54,373 nt of DNA from Candidatus Kaiserbacteria bacterium RIFCSPLOWO2_01_FULL_45_25. GTDB lineage: Bacteria; Patescibacteriota; Minisyncoccia; Phycocordibacterales; UBA918. Location of the stretch: contig MFLT01000007.1 in the NCBI GenBank assembly GCA_001781415.1, positions 1 through 54,373 on the forward strand, in the 5' to 3' direction. The position numbers were made by a program, and so were the translations under genes. Of the stretch, positions 1 to 7,364 are shown piece by piece (position 1 is the first letter of the stretch; each line of letters begins with the position of its first letter). The notes under the pieces were generated by a model. It was given only the letters and a program-made list of their open reading frames with translations. It was not told the origin of the DNA and ran no database searches.

Positions 1-231
1 CAAAATGTCACACCACGAGAAGTGGTCGCTTTTGGAAAAGCCAAAGAACACACCAAGCTCGTCTTTGCTACTACTGGTCTGACCAAAGAAGCCATTGCTT
101 TCTTTAAGGCTCCCGAGCAGTTTTCTAAAGTCCCATCAATTGATACTCCGCTGTCACTCTTGGCGCACCTCGAAGAAAGTTTCTTTATGGGCCGCTTGCA
201 GACTAGACTTCGGATTGTCGATATTATTTAA
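1..231 (+). CDS. recJ: C-terminal end of a RecJ-like single-strand DNA exonuclease (partial)
   Basis: The gene enters from the left edge, so only the last 76 residues are visible. The final residues, with GRLQTRLRIVDII at the very end, resemble the end of the C-terminal OB-fold domain of RecJ-type DHH exonucleases, where a 'GR-x-LRI-x-DI' strand is common. RecJ degrades 5' single-stranded ends in recombination and mismatch repair. The catalytic DHH and DHHA1 parts lie outside the window, so the call rests on a short tail only. It ends about 6 bases before a hairpin that serves the opposite strand. Confidence 0.42.
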   Translation, partial: QNVTPREVVAFGKAKEHTKLVFATTGLTKEAIAFFKAPEQFSKVPSIDTPLSLLAHLEESFFMGRLQTRLRIVDII

Positions 232-262
232 AAAGAAAAGCGCTCGTCAGAGACGAGCGCTT
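229..262 (-). terminator. Intrinsic terminator of the leftward small genes
   Basis: An 11-bp perfect stem (AAGCGCTCGTC with loop AGA) is followed, when read leftward, by a T-rich run. It closes the leftward unit formed by the genes at 399-620 and 289-387. Read rightward there is no T-run after the stem. Confidence 0.75.
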
Positions 263-288
263 CGTGTGTTGTGGTGGACGGTGTCCAG

Positions 289-387
289 TCAATAATGCCG
301 GTATCTAACTCGGTTCACATGGTAAGGTGATCTCTTTCTCGCAGCTTGAATCCATCGACTCCATATATGACGGTTGACGTACATCAT
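289..387 (-). CDS. 32-residue basic small protein, unknown
   Basis: A short leftward reading frame begins MMYVNRHIWSRW and ends HVNRVRYRHY. It is very rich in Arg, His and aromatic residues. It is supported by an AGGAG-type ribosome binding site about nine bases before the first ATG, and a terminator lies just after its stop. It follows the 73-residue gene on the same strand by only 11 bases, so the two probably share an mRNA. No family is recognised. The alternative is a leader or chance frame in the 3' untranslated region. Confidence 0.45.
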   Translation of the reverse strand: MMYVNRHIWSRWIQAARKRSPYHVNRVRYRHY

Positions 388-398
388 TACATCTTCTC

Positions 399-620
399 CT
401 ATTTGTTCGTGAACCCGGCAGTGACGCCGGTCACTGCCGGGTAGTAGCGAATCAGAAAGGTTTTGGGTGGTGGGGTGAACTTGTGACGACGCCGCCGTTT
501 TGCATCGACTTCATCAGTTCGAATGATGGTTGCTCCCATTTCCTCCAACTTTTTGAGAGCCTTATCGCGAGCTTTTTCTGTCGGAGCGGGAAGTGTCTGT
601 TGTGAGACCTTACGGGCCAT
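399..620 (-). CDS. 73-residue basic protein, unknown
   Basis: Starts MARKVSQQTLPAPTEK, continues with a Lys/Arg-rich helix-like stretch (RDKALKKLEEMGA) and a KRRRRHKF patch, and ends in a Thr/Gly/Val-rich tail. A GGAG site lies about seven bases before the ATG. The 3' end of the coding region contains a long hairpin (about 414-441, stem CCCGGCAGTGAC), so the stop codon is embedded in secondary structure. Its basic character would fit nucleic-acid binding, but that is only an inference. No family is recognised. Confidence 0.55.
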   Translation of the reverse strand: MARKVSQQTLPAPTEKARDKALKKLEEMGATIIRTDEVDAKRRRRHKFTPPPKTFLIRYYPAVTGVTAGFTNK

Positions 621-699
621 GCGTTTCTCCAGGTTAATAGAACAGGGTGAGCGAAATACAACTTTCTACCCTACAGTAGCCACTCTTATAAATCAAGGG

Positions 700-705
700 T
701 ATACT
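700..705 (+). promoter_or_regulatory. -10 box TATACT giving an almost leaderless mRNA
   Basis: TATACT ends nine bases before the ATG at 715 and no SD site is present. The transcript would begin within a few bases of the start codon. The same arrangement recurs before several core-type genes here. Confidence 0.5.
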
Positions 706-714
706 GCCCTCTAT

Positions 715-1131
715 ATGGAAACAGTGGTGGTAAGTGTTAGTGGAGTGTCTCTAGGTAACCCTGGCCCAGCAGGGGTGGGGGTGTTTATCACAAAATCTAA
801 CGGCGTTTTGATACAAGAATTTAATGAAGCAATTGGCAATGCCTATAATGACTTTGCTACTTATTACGCTGTTTCGCTGGCGATGCAGTCACTCCTTGCT
901 CTTTATGGAGATAAAACTAAAAAGTTAAAATTTGAATTTCGGCTAGATGATAAATTAGTGCGTGATCAGCTGGCTAATGAGCGTGAGATAACCTCACCAG
1001 CTTTGGTGCCTTATTTTATTCAGGTTCACAATTATCTAGTGAACCATTTTCCATACTGCGACTTTTATTTAGCAAAAAGAGGTAAGGAAAGCCGTGCACA
1101 AGCTTTAGCTAAAGAGGCGATATCTTCATAA
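715..1131 (+). CDS. RNase H-like fold protein with degenerate active site
   Basis: 138 residues. The pattern 'SGVSLGNPGPAGVGVFI', then 'AIGNAYNDFATYYAV' and 'RLDDKLVRDQL' follows the order of RNase HI (D-G-x-x-NPG-x-x-G-x-G, NN-x-AEY-x-A, SDS-x-LV-x-Q). The first catalytic Asp is replaced by Ser and the Glu of AEY by Thr, so two of the four metal-binding acids are missing. The protein is probably not a nuclease; a nucleic-acid binding role is an inference. The start at 715 is chosen because the -10 box sits just upstream and earlier in-frame starts run through the promoter and the opposite-strand gene. The RNase H-like assignment is by motif order only. Confidence 0.55.
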   Translation: METVVVSVSGVSLGNPGPAGVGVFITKSNGVLIQEFNEAIGNAYNDFATYYAVSLAMQSLLALYGDKTKKLKFEFRLDDKLVRDQLANEREITSPALVPYFIQVHNYLVNHFPYCDFYLAKRGKESRAQALAKEAISS

Positions 1132-1192
1132 CTTTACTTTAAAATGTTTGGTTGTAATATGTAGGCCAAACAGTACCTTAGAAGGAAAAGTC

Positions 1193-1471
1193 ATGCTTCA
1201 AGCAACAAGAACCGAAAGCGTTCCATCGGCAGAAGTGTACTTCTTGCCACAGGCTCACCTTGCAAAAGCCAAAGCGCTTTTGATTGAGCTACAACTACAA
1301 AATCGCCAAGAGCTGGGTTTGGCCCGGCTCATGGCTTACCACCAAGAATTGGATTCGGCAATCAAACACTTCCCAACCTATGTTCATGGACAACACATCC
1401 TCCCTGAACTCAAGTCGCGCCGTCTGGCCTTTGCTTGCAGTATTGAACGCCGGCAAGCCTTCGCCGCCTGA
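1193..1471 (+). CDS. 92-residue protein of unknown function
   Basis: Begins MLQATRTESVPSAEVYFLPQ and has a largely helical middle (HLAKAKALLIELQLQNRQELGLARLMAYHQELDSA is split across two predicted helices). The start at 1193 is set by an AGAAGGA site six to eight bases upstream; an earlier TTG in frame has none. It is followed at once by a strong terminator, so it is a single-gene unit. Codon use is richer in CTG, GCC and CGC than in comEC downstream. No known domain is recognised. Confidence 0.6.
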   Translation: MLQATRTESVPSAEVYFLPQAHLAKAKALLIELQLQNRQELGLARLMAYHQELDSAIKHFPTYVHGQHILPELKSRRLAFACSIERRQAFAA

Positions 1472-1503
1472 AAGTCCGAGAAAGCTCTCGGGCTTTTTCT
1501 TTT
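1472..1503 (+). terminator. Intrinsic terminator
   Basis: Stem AGTCCGAGA / TCTCGGGCT followed by a T-run directly after the stop codon of the 92-residue gene. The T-run overlaps the TATAAT box used by comEC, so the terminator and next promoter are fused. Confidence 0.85.
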
Positions 1504-1504
1504 G

Positions 1505-1510
1505 TATAAT
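1505..1510 (+). promoter_or_regulatory. -10 box TATAAT of comEC (leaderless)
   Basis: A consensus TATAAT ends nine bases before the comEC ATG, with no SD site between. This predicts an mRNA with a leader of at most a few bases. Confidence 0.6.
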
Positions 1511-1519
1511 TAATAGGCA

Positions 1520-3121
1520 ATGACTATCGCTCACTTTTATGTCTGCGTAATTAGTTTCCTTTTTGGAGTATTTGTGGCCACAGTGTTTGGATTGTCATAT
1601 CCAGTTATCACGTGGCTATTTTTTATGGCGATAATTAGTGTACTGATATGGAAACGTTCACTACTGTTAACTCCAAATCCTACTTGGCTCATGATTGGCC
1701 TAGCACTCTTCGCGGCATCACTAGGTGCTTTACGTTTTGAGTTCGCTGATTCGCAGTTTGGGGTAAGTCTACTTAGGGAGCAGGTTGGTAAGGAGGTGGT
1801 ACTTCAGGGTGTGGTGAGTGCCGAACCAGAACAACGCGAGTCAGTGCAATATTTATACCTCAAGACCGAGGACGACATAGTGCTCATATCGACCGACCGT
1901 TACCAAAACATCACCTACGGTGATGAGGTTAAAGTTAAAGGCAAGCTCGAAGTCCCAGAATCATTTGAAACTGACCTCGGGCGAGTATTTGATTATGAAG
2001 GGTATCTGAAAGCCAAGGGTGTTGAATACCGGGTGTCTTTTGCGACAGTTGAAGTACTGCAAGGTGGACAGGGTAACCCCGTACTCAGCATGCTCTTAAT
2101 CGGCAAGCGGATGTTTATGAACAAAGTTGAGGAGCTAGTGCCTGAGCCAGCCGCAGGTTTAGGTGAAGGACTCCTGCTTGGGGTGAAGCAAGCTCTGGGA
2201 GAGGAGTTAGAAACCGCTTTTAGACAAACCGGCATCATCCATATCGTGGTGCTCTCTGGGCACAACGTTATGCTGGTCGTGATTTTTATCATGTATGTGC
2301 TTGGGCAATTTCTGGTACCAAGACCGAGATTGGTGGTTGGTATTATGGCTATTATCACCTTCGCCTTTTTGGTCGGACTGTCGGCTACCGTGGTACGAGC
2401 CAGTATCATGGTGTCTCTGCTGCTACTAGTTCAGGCAGATGGACGCACATATTTAGTACTGCGCGGGTTACTGCTCGCTGGGGCGGTTATGGTGCTCCTC
2501 AACCCACTCCTCTTGGTCTACGACATCGGCTTCCAGCTATCTTTCTTGGCCACTCTCGGCTTAGTGCTAATTGCTCCGCACCTAGAGCGTCTCCTTATAA
2601 AGGTCCCGACTTTTGCTGGTATACGCACATTCTTGGTGGCAACGATTGCTACCCAGATAGCGGTCTCGCCGCTTTTGCTCTATCAGATTGGTGAGTTCTC
2701 AGTGGTATCAGTCTTGGTAAACGTGCTCGTGCTGCCGATGGTTCCGGCCGCGATGTTGCTAACTTTTGGCGTGGGTGCGACTGGGTTTATTGTACCGGCA
2801 CTGGCCCCACTCTTGGTGTATCCGACGGTTTTTTCACTGCAGTATATTATCGAAATTGCCCGTTTCTTTTCAGGTTTTTCTTTTGCATCGTTTGTGGTCC
2901 CGGCGTTTTCAGTTTGGGTAGTACCGCTAGCATATGCACTTATGGGTGGGGTACTTTGGTATCTATATCGACCAGAGGATGAACTTGGGTATGGTGATTT
3001 AGGTCAAGGACTGCTCACTAAACCAGCTGTTGAATTAGATGATTGGATAATCGAAGAAGAGTTTGACGAACTGCTTACAAAAGCAGCGGTCGTCCCAAGG
3101 ACAACCGCTGCTAAAGATTAG
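1520..3121 (+). CDS. comEC: ComEC/Rec2 DNA-uptake channel without hydrolase domain
   Basis: 533-residue inner-membrane protein that forms the channel for single-stranded DNA during natural transformation. Order: two or three N-terminal membrane helices, a DUF4131-like soluble part (about 80-190, with OB-like 'GDEVKVKGKLEV'), then the competence domain with the signature 'IIHIVVLSGHNV' near residue 240 and many helices to about 500. The C-terminal metallo-beta-lactamase domain found in full-length ComEC is absent; a separate gene at 5328 supplies it. The tail (about 490-533) is soluble and acidic. Uptake of DNA fits a host-dependent bacterium that must salvage nucleotides. Confidence 0.9.
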   Translation: MTIAHFYVCVISFLFGVFVATVFGLSYPVITWLFFMAIISVLIWKRSLLLTPNPTWLMIGLALFAASLGALRFEFADSQFGVSLLREQVGKEVVLQGVVSAEPEQRESVQYLYLKTEDDIVLISTDRYQNITYGDEVKVKGKLEVPESFETDLGRVFDYEGYLKAKGVEYRVSFATVEVLQGGQGNPVLSMLLIGKRMFMNKVEELVPEPAAGLGEGLLLGVKQALGEELETAFRQTGIIHIVVLSGHNVMLVVIFIMYVLGQFLVPRPRLVVGIMAIITFAFLVGLSATVVRASIMVSLLLLVQADGRTYLVLRGLLLAGAVMVLLNPLLLVYDIGFQLSFLATLGLVLIAPHLERLLIKVPTFAGIRTFLVATIATQIAVSPLLLYQIGEFSVVSVLVNVLVLPMVPAAMLLTFGVGATGFIVPALAPLLVYPTVFSLQYIIEIARFFSGFSFASFVVPAFSVWVVPLAYALMGGVLWYLYRPEDELGYGDLGQGLLTKPAVELDDWIIEEEFDELLTKAAVVPRTTAAKD

Positions 3122-3136
3122 TTATTTATCTTTTCT

Positions 3137-3712
3137 TTAAACTCTCGCTGCTACTACTTCCCAGTTTAGATTGCGGAAGAAAGCGTCAACGTATTCCTTT
3201 TTGCGACTTGGTGGAACATCAAGCATGTATGAGTGCTCCCACATATCAAGACCAAGGACGATATCGAGGTCTGCCAATTGACCGAGCTGTTGTTCGTCTA
3301 CCCAGGTTTGCACGAGCTGATTAGTTTGGCGGTCAATGTACATCATTGCCCAACCCACACCGCGAGTCATAGCGATTTTAGTAAATCGCTCTTGCCAAGC
3401 TTCAACTGATCCCCATTGTGCGACAATCATTTCTTTAAGTGCTCCTTCAGGCAAAGCTTTGGCCCCACCTTCAAACTGAGTGAAGTAGTACTCGTGGTTA
3501 CGCATGCCACCAAACTCAAAACCAAATCGCCGCTGCATTTCAGAAATAGCGTAGCTGTTGTTTTCTGGATCAGAACTAAAGGCGGTGATTTTATCAAAAA
3601 TCAAATTAGCGTGCTTCACATAGCCGTTATATAGACCGATGTGTTCCTCAATAGTTTGTTTACTAATCCCATCAAGTTCAGGGATATCAAATGTTTTTGG
3701 TGTGTAGTGCAT
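3137..3712 (-). CDS. sodB: Iron/manganese superoxide dismutase
   Basis: 191 residues. Converts superoxide to oxygen and hydrogen peroxide. Visible ligands: His24 in 'TIEEH', His in 'MRNHEYYF', and the 'LDMWEHSYMLD' box that supplies Asp and His (family D-x-WEH). Another family feature is the 'FRNLNWEVV' end. The His pair usually near residue 30 (second sphere) is not conserved here. The metal cannot be assigned. The start is taken at 3712 (MHYTPKTF) because six earlier in-frame residues have no homology pattern and neither start has an SD site. It is convergent with comEC, only 15 bases apart. Confidence 0.93.
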   Translation of the reverse strand: MHYTPKTFDIPELDGISKQTIEEHIGLYNGYVKHANLIFDKITAFSSDPENNSYAISEMQRRFGFEFGGMRNHEYYFTQFEGGAKALPEGALKEMIVAQWGSVEAWQERFTKIAMTRGVGWAMMYIDRQTNQLVQTWVDEQQLGQLADLDIVLGLDMWEHSYMLDVPPSRKKEYVDAFFRNLNWEVVAARV

Positions 3713-3813
3713 ATGGGAACAGTATAGCACTATGGAATGTAGATATTATGAATAAGTATCAACCAAATGACTGAAATACCCATAAAAATATGGTTATTCT
3801 ACCACTCCAAAGC

Positions 3814-3842
3814 TTGACAGAGTGGTCAAAATATGCTATCAT
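3814..3842 (+). promoter_or_regulatory. Consensus sigma-70-type promoter
   Basis: TTGACA, 17-base spacer, TATCAT. It is the best -35/-10 pair in the window. Transcription would start near 3850, giving a leader of about 220 bases before the gene at 4070. Confidence 0.75.
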
Positions 3843-3849
3843 ATAAACA

Positions 3850-4069
3850 TTAAGGTTCTTTGACAATCTATTGGCTGAAAAGCTAATAGGTGAAATTTAC
3901 GAAGGACTTTAGCCCGCTTAATGGGCAGTTTAAATCTCATCCTGTACCTTGTGCTCTCGTCACAAAGTACTGCTTTGAATAGCAAAGGATAAATAGTTCT
4001 TTACACCCAAACGGGTGGCCCTACTTCTCTAGTCCGAGAAGTGTGAGAGGGTTCTCTAAGGAGATGGAC
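3850..4069 (+). promoter_or_regulatory. Long structured 5' leader
   Basis: No coding frame is supported here. Short hairpins are visible: CCCGCTTAATGGGC-like near 3913, CACCC/GGGTG near 4006-4020 and ACTTCTC/GAGAAGT at 4022-4041, ending just before the AAGGAG site. The length is unusual beside the near-zero leaders of core genes. It may be a regulatory leader, but no known riboswitch is recognised. Confidence 0.4.
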
Positions 4070-4546
4070 ATGGAAGCACAAGTCATCAACCAGCGTTCGT
4101 TCGATACTTTCACCCTCGGGTCTCAAATGACCTTCATCCAGTTCTGCATAGCAGAGCTGAGCGAAAGTTGGCCACATCATGCTGTGGCAATTGCTTCCAA
4201 GTGGGTGGTCTACACACAGCTTCATGGGAAGCTGGTCGGTTGCCGATTGGCTTTTCAGGACTTGTTCGATTATCACCAGGAGGTGGTCGCTCGAGTTGAA
4301 CAGGCCGTCTACACCATGGAGGAAGGGAATGTCGATTTCCTTGGTATGGACATCTGGCAGCCGATGCCAGAACAGACCAAGGCTTTGAAGAACCTTGGTC
4401 TCGACGGGGTGCGGCCAGTCTCGGAAACGTTGGAGTGGTGGAGGCCGGGATGGAACGACCAGCGGACTCTCATTTTCTACGATGAAGGTGCAAAAACCAC
4501 CACGTCGGTTTACCCCGACGGAAGGGCAGAGGTCCTGGAGGACTAA
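4070..4546 (+). CDS. 158-residue soluble protein, unknown
   Basis: Begins MEAQVINQRSFDTFTLGS and contains a Trp-rich C-terminal part ('WWRPGWNDQRTLIFY'). No signal peptide or membrane helix is seen. The ATG at 4070 is chosen because AAGGAG lies six bases upstream; an ATG at 4064 overlaps that site. It has its own consensus promoter, a long leader and a terminator, so it is a single-gene cassette. Codon use is GC-richer than comEC or the YjdF-like gene. No family is recognised. Confidence 0.65.
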   Translation: MEAQVINQRSFDTFTLGSQMTFIQFCIAELSESWPHHAVAIASKWVVYTQLHGKLVGCRLAFQDLFDYHQEVVARVEQAVYTMEEGNVDFLGMDIWQPMPEQTKALKNLGLDGVRPVSETLEWWRPGWNDQRTLIFYDEGAKTTTSVYPDGRAEVLED

Positions 4547-4557
4547 GGTCCTTCACA

Positions 4558-4632
4558 GCAGTTGTCTGACAAAGTCCGACAACTGCAAAAACAATAGGCC
4601 CCCGGATTCATTTCCGCGGGGTCTTCTTTTTG
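4558..4632 (+). terminator. Two hairpins, second with T-run
   Basis: First stem GCAGTTGTC/GACAACTGC (4558-4586), without a T-run. A second imperfect stem of CCCC/GGGG type (4597-4623) is followed by TCTTCTTTTTG. Together they close the gene at 4070. Confidence 0.7.
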
Positions 4633-4705
4633 TTTAAAATTTACATCATATGATTAAAGTACGGACTTACGATTTTAGAAGTTTGGGGTGTAGTAGAATT
4701 AAAGG

Positions 4706-5323
4706 ATGACAAATAATTCTTGGTTTCCAAAGATATTGCTCGGGGCGTATGTGGTCGTGTTTGCACTCTTGGCTATTAATCCATTTAGTCGCGAAGTGTG
4801 GGTGGCTGAGAATATTCCTATCGTTTTAATTGTTTTGTACTTGGTGTTTTTGTATTGGCGGGGGATTCAGTTTTCTAACACTGGTTACGCTCTTATGTCG
4901 GTCCTCATATTTATGCATACCGTGGGTGGGCACTTTACGTTTGAACGGGTACCGTTTGATTGGTTTAATGACCTCTTTGGTTTTGAGCGCAATATGTATG
5001 ACCGAGTCGCACACTTCTCGGTTGGATTTTATGCCTATCCTGTAGCGGAATATATTCGCACCAAAAAGTTGGCAGCTACCAACTGGCTAGTCTATCTGAC
5101 TCCACTATTTTTCATAATCTCGGTCGCGGCAATATATGAAGTGATTGAGTGGTGGTTTGCTGCGACGTATGGTGGCGACGCTGGAGCAGCGTTCTTGGGA
5201 TCACAAGGAGATATATGGGATGCGCAAAAGGATATGCTGATGGACACCTTGGGTGGCGTGACTGCACTCATGCTTTTTTATATCCAAGGATGTTTTAGAA
5301 AAGAACACGCATCTAAAAAATAA
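4706..5323 (+). CDS. YjdF/DUF2238-like membrane protein
   Basis: 205 residues with about six hydrophobic segments. The conserved tail 'YEVIEWWFA', then 'FLGSQGDIWDAQKDMLMDTLGG' (in two pieces) matches the YjdF/DUF2238 family, whose function is not established. A TAGAAT box ends six bases before the ATG and no SD site is seen, so the mRNA looks leaderless. The next gene (ComEC-type hydrolase) starts four bases after its stop, so the two are co-transcribed. Confidence 0.75.
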   Translation: MTNNSWFPKILLGAYVVVFALLAINPFSREVWVAENIPIVLIVLYLVFLYWRGIQFSNTGYALMSVLIFMHTVGGHFTFERVPFDWFNDLFGFERNMYDRVAHFSVGFYAYPVAEYIRTKKLAATNWLVYLTPLFFIISVAAIYEVIEWWFAATYGGDAGAAFLGSQGDIWDAQKDMLMDTLGGVTALMLFYIQGCFRKEHASKK

Positions 5324-5327
5324 TACT

Positions 5328-6233
5328 GTGATTGAACGGCTGTTGTGGGTGAGGGGATTATCTTTGCTAGGATTATTGGTGACAATAGTCGTACTTATGT
5401 TGCCGCCGGATTGGTCGGAGCAAGTGGCGACTATAATTGAGGCGGCAGATGTAACTGAATCTAAAGATGATAATCTTTTGACTGTCGCTTTTTTGGATGT
5501 GGGGCAGGGAGACGCAATATTTATCGAGACCCCCGATGGTGTGCAGGTACTTATAGATGGTGGGCCAGATAGCAGTGCGCTTCGTGAGTTGGCTCGGCAG
5601 ATGTCTCACCTTGATCGTACTATCGATATTGTGCTAGCGACTCATTCAGACAAAGACCATATTGGCGGTTTGATTGATGTGTTGAGTCGATATGAAGTGG
5701 CGAGTGTTATCACAACTACCAATCAGAATGACACCAGTGTCGCTCGGACTTTTACAGAGGCAGTGCAACTTGAGGGAGCAGATTTATATACAGCACAAGC
5801 AGGGCAGCAGTATCAGTTAGGTGCTTCCACTACGTTATTTATATTGTCTCCACTCGGAGACCCAACTAACTGGGAAAGTAACAGTGCGTCAATTGTGGCA
5901 CTTTTAGAATATGGAGATACGAGCTTTATGCTAACTGGTGACGCGGGACTAAATACCGAAGAGTATTTAGTCTCGTCGTATGGAGAGTTTTTAAAGAGTG
6001 ACGTGCTGAAGCTCGGACATCATGGTTCGAAGACTTCTTCAGGAGAGGCTTTTCTCGATACGGTGCAGCCAGAGATAGGAATAGTATCCGCGGGTATCGA
6101 TAACAGTTATGGACATCCGCATCCTTCAGTTGTCTCTTCGCTTGAAGAGCGAGATATCAAAATCCTCGAGACGTCTAAATTAGGCACTATTATATTTAAG
6201 AGTGATGGGGGACGAGTGTGGTTCGAGGAATAA
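5328..6233 (+). CDS. ComEC-type metallo-beta-lactamase hydrolase, separate gene
   Basis: 301 residues: one N-terminal membrane anchor (about 8-28) and an exported metallo-beta-lactamase fold domain. 'FLDVGQGDAIFIETP' opens the fold; 'ATHSDKDHIGG' near residue 105 is the H-x-D-x-DH metal site; 'LTGDAG' and 'LGHHGSKTSS' near 230 are further motifs of the ComEC C-terminal domain, and 'DNSYGHPHP' closes it. This domain is thought to degrade the non-transported DNA strand. In most bacteria it is fused to ComEC; here it lies 2.2 kb away behind SOD and the YjdF-like gene. The start is GTG. Confidence 0.85.
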   Translation: MIERLLWVRGLSLLGLLVTIVVLMLPPDWSEQVATIIEAADVTESKDDNLLTVAFLDVGQGDAIFIETPDGVQVLIDGGPDSSALRELARQMSHLDRTIDIVLATHSDKDHIGGLIDVLSRYEVASVITTTNQNDTSVARTFTEAVQLEGADLYTAQAGQQYQLGASTTLFILSPLGDPTNWESNSASIVALLEYGDTSFMLTGDAGLNTEEYLVSSYGEFLKSDVLKLGHHGSKTSSGEAFLDTVQPEIGIVSAGIDNSYGHPHPSVVSSLEERDIKILETSKLGTIIFKSDGGRVWFEE

Positions 6234-6256
6234 ATAAAACCCTCAATCAATCCATC

Positions 6257-6290
6257 CCCTAAACATACCTGTTAACAGGTATGTTTAGGG
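6257..6290. repeat. 34-bp perfect palindrome centred on GTTAAC
   Basis: CCCTAAACATACCTGTT followed by its exact reverse complement. It has no T-run after it and sits 24 bases beyond the hydrolase gene, before a second, true terminator. It could be an mRNA 3' hairpin or a dimeric protein site. Confidence 0.8.
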
Positions 6291-6313
6291 AGGGTATTAT
6301 TACAAGAATAAAC

Positions 6314-6350
6314 AAAAGACCGGCACCTCTTGGGGTGCCGGTCTTTTTGT
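6314..6350. terminator. Bidirectional terminator between comEC hydrolase gene and rpmB
   Basis: AAAAGACCGGCACC with loop TCTTG and its complement, T-rich on both sides. It serves the rightward operon and the leftward rpmB. Confidence 0.88.
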
Positions 6351-6355
6351 TTTCC

Positions 6356-6598
6356 TTACACTAGCTTTGCTGCGCGAAGTGTCTTGAACGCACCGTTCTT
6401 GGCGATGGTTCGAAGTCCCTTGGTAGAAACCTTTACGGTTACTGACTTTCCAAGTTCAGCTACGTAAATTCGCTTCCGTTGCAGGTTTGGTGCTCGCTTA
6501 GTGATTCCAGACGGATTAAACTGAGTAGCACGAGTACGGTTTGAGTACTTGCCGCCTACTTGAGTCTTCTTCCCGGTAATGTCGCATTGTTTTGCCAT
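6356..6598 (-). CDS. rpmB: Ribosomal protein bL28
   Basis: 80 residues, MAKQCDITGKKTQVGG, then 'ATQFNPSGITKRAPNLQRKRIYV' (family core, given here in outline) and a C-terminal 'VSTKGLRTIAKNG'. Large-subunit protein. Only the first Cys of the zinc-ribbon pairs found in some L28 forms is present, so this is a zinc-free form. It is transcribed leftward, divergent from the M50 protease; a plausible promoter (TTGCAA ... TAGTAT read leftward) lies between them. No SD site. Confidence 0.93.
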   Translation of the reverse strand: MAKQCDITGKKTQVGGKYSNRTRATQFNPSGITKRAPNLQRKRIYVAELGKSVTVKVSTKGLRTIAKNGAFKTLRAAKLV

Positions 6599-6635
6599 AT
6601 CGTTGATTTAAGTCCCGCTATACTAGCACGCATAC

Positions 6636-6664
6636 TTGATATTGCAAGCTTTTCTCCGTACTAT
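6636..6664 (+). promoter_or_regulatory. Promoter of the M50 protease gene
   Basis: TTGATA, 17-base spacer, TACTAT. The predicted start of transcription falls within a few bases of the ATG at 6674, so the mRNA is again nearly leaderless. Confidence 0.45.
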
Positions 6665-6673
6665 AAGGCGCAT

Positions 6674-7309
6674 ATGGATCCATTAATGATTGCAATGATT
6701 GTCGCGCTGGTACTATCTGTCGTTATTCACGAGATGGCTCATGGGTATGCCGCTAATTGGCTTGGTGACCCAACCGCCCGCCTTCAAGGCCGTCTTTCAG
6801 CTAATCCGCTCGTACACATCGACCCTTTAATGTCGGTTATTTTGCCTGGTTTACTTATTATGACAGGCTCACCGTTCCTATTTGGAGCTGCTAAACCAGT
6901 TCCATACAATCCGTACAACTTCACCAACCAAAAGTGGGGTGAGGCGATTGTCGCCGCCGCTGGTCCAGCCGCCAACGTCTTCATCGCCATTGTTTTTGCT
7001 GTTTTGGTCCGTCTGGCAGACGTTTTGCAGCTGTCTGAGACTTTTGTTGTTTTGGCAGTTCAAATCATCATTCTCAATATTTTCCTGGCTTTATTCAATC
7101 TCGTCCCAATTCCACCACTTGATGGCTCAAAAATCCTTCCAAAGTTCCTTCCATTTGGTTTGGCGATGAAATATGCCACTTTTCGCGACGTTATGGAGCG
7201 AAATCTCGCCCTATCGTTTGCCGTAGTGATTATTGCCTTTATGGTCTTTCTGGGTGCTCCGCTCCACGCCCTCACTCGCAGTGCCACTATGTTCCTGATT
7301 GGTGGGTAG
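6674..7309 (+). CDS. M50-family membrane zinc metalloprotease
   Basis: 211 residues, about five membrane helices. 'VIHEMAHGYAANWLGDPTARLQGR' (in outline) carries the HE-x-x-H zinc site, and 'NLVPIPPLDGSKIL' supplies the third ligand Asp. This is the short FtsI/YwhC-like branch of site-2 proteases without a PDZ domain. Such enzymes cleave substrates inside the membrane; the substrate here is unknown. The start at 6674 is chosen by the promoter position; a longer frame would overlap rpmB on the other strand. Confidence 0.88.
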   Translation: MDPLMIAMIVALVLSVVIHEMAHGYAANWLGDPTARLQGRLSANPLVHIDPLMSVILPGLLIMTGSPFLFGAAKPVPYNPYNFTNQKWGEAIVAAAGPAANVFIAIVFAVLVRLADVLQLSETFVVLAVQIIILNIFLALFNLVPIPPLDGSKILPKFLPFGLAMKYATFRDVMERNLALSFAVVIIAFMVFLGAPLHALTRSATMFLIGG

Positions 7310-7364
7310 AGGAAGCTCCTCCTAGTTGCAAAAAAAGCTAGATATAGTATTGTACACGGGCTTT

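Noticed and set aside
523..714. Upstream extension of the RNase H-like gene to an ATG at 523
   Set aside because: The extension is antisense to the 73-residue gene and runs through a TATACT promoter box. Homology begins after 715.
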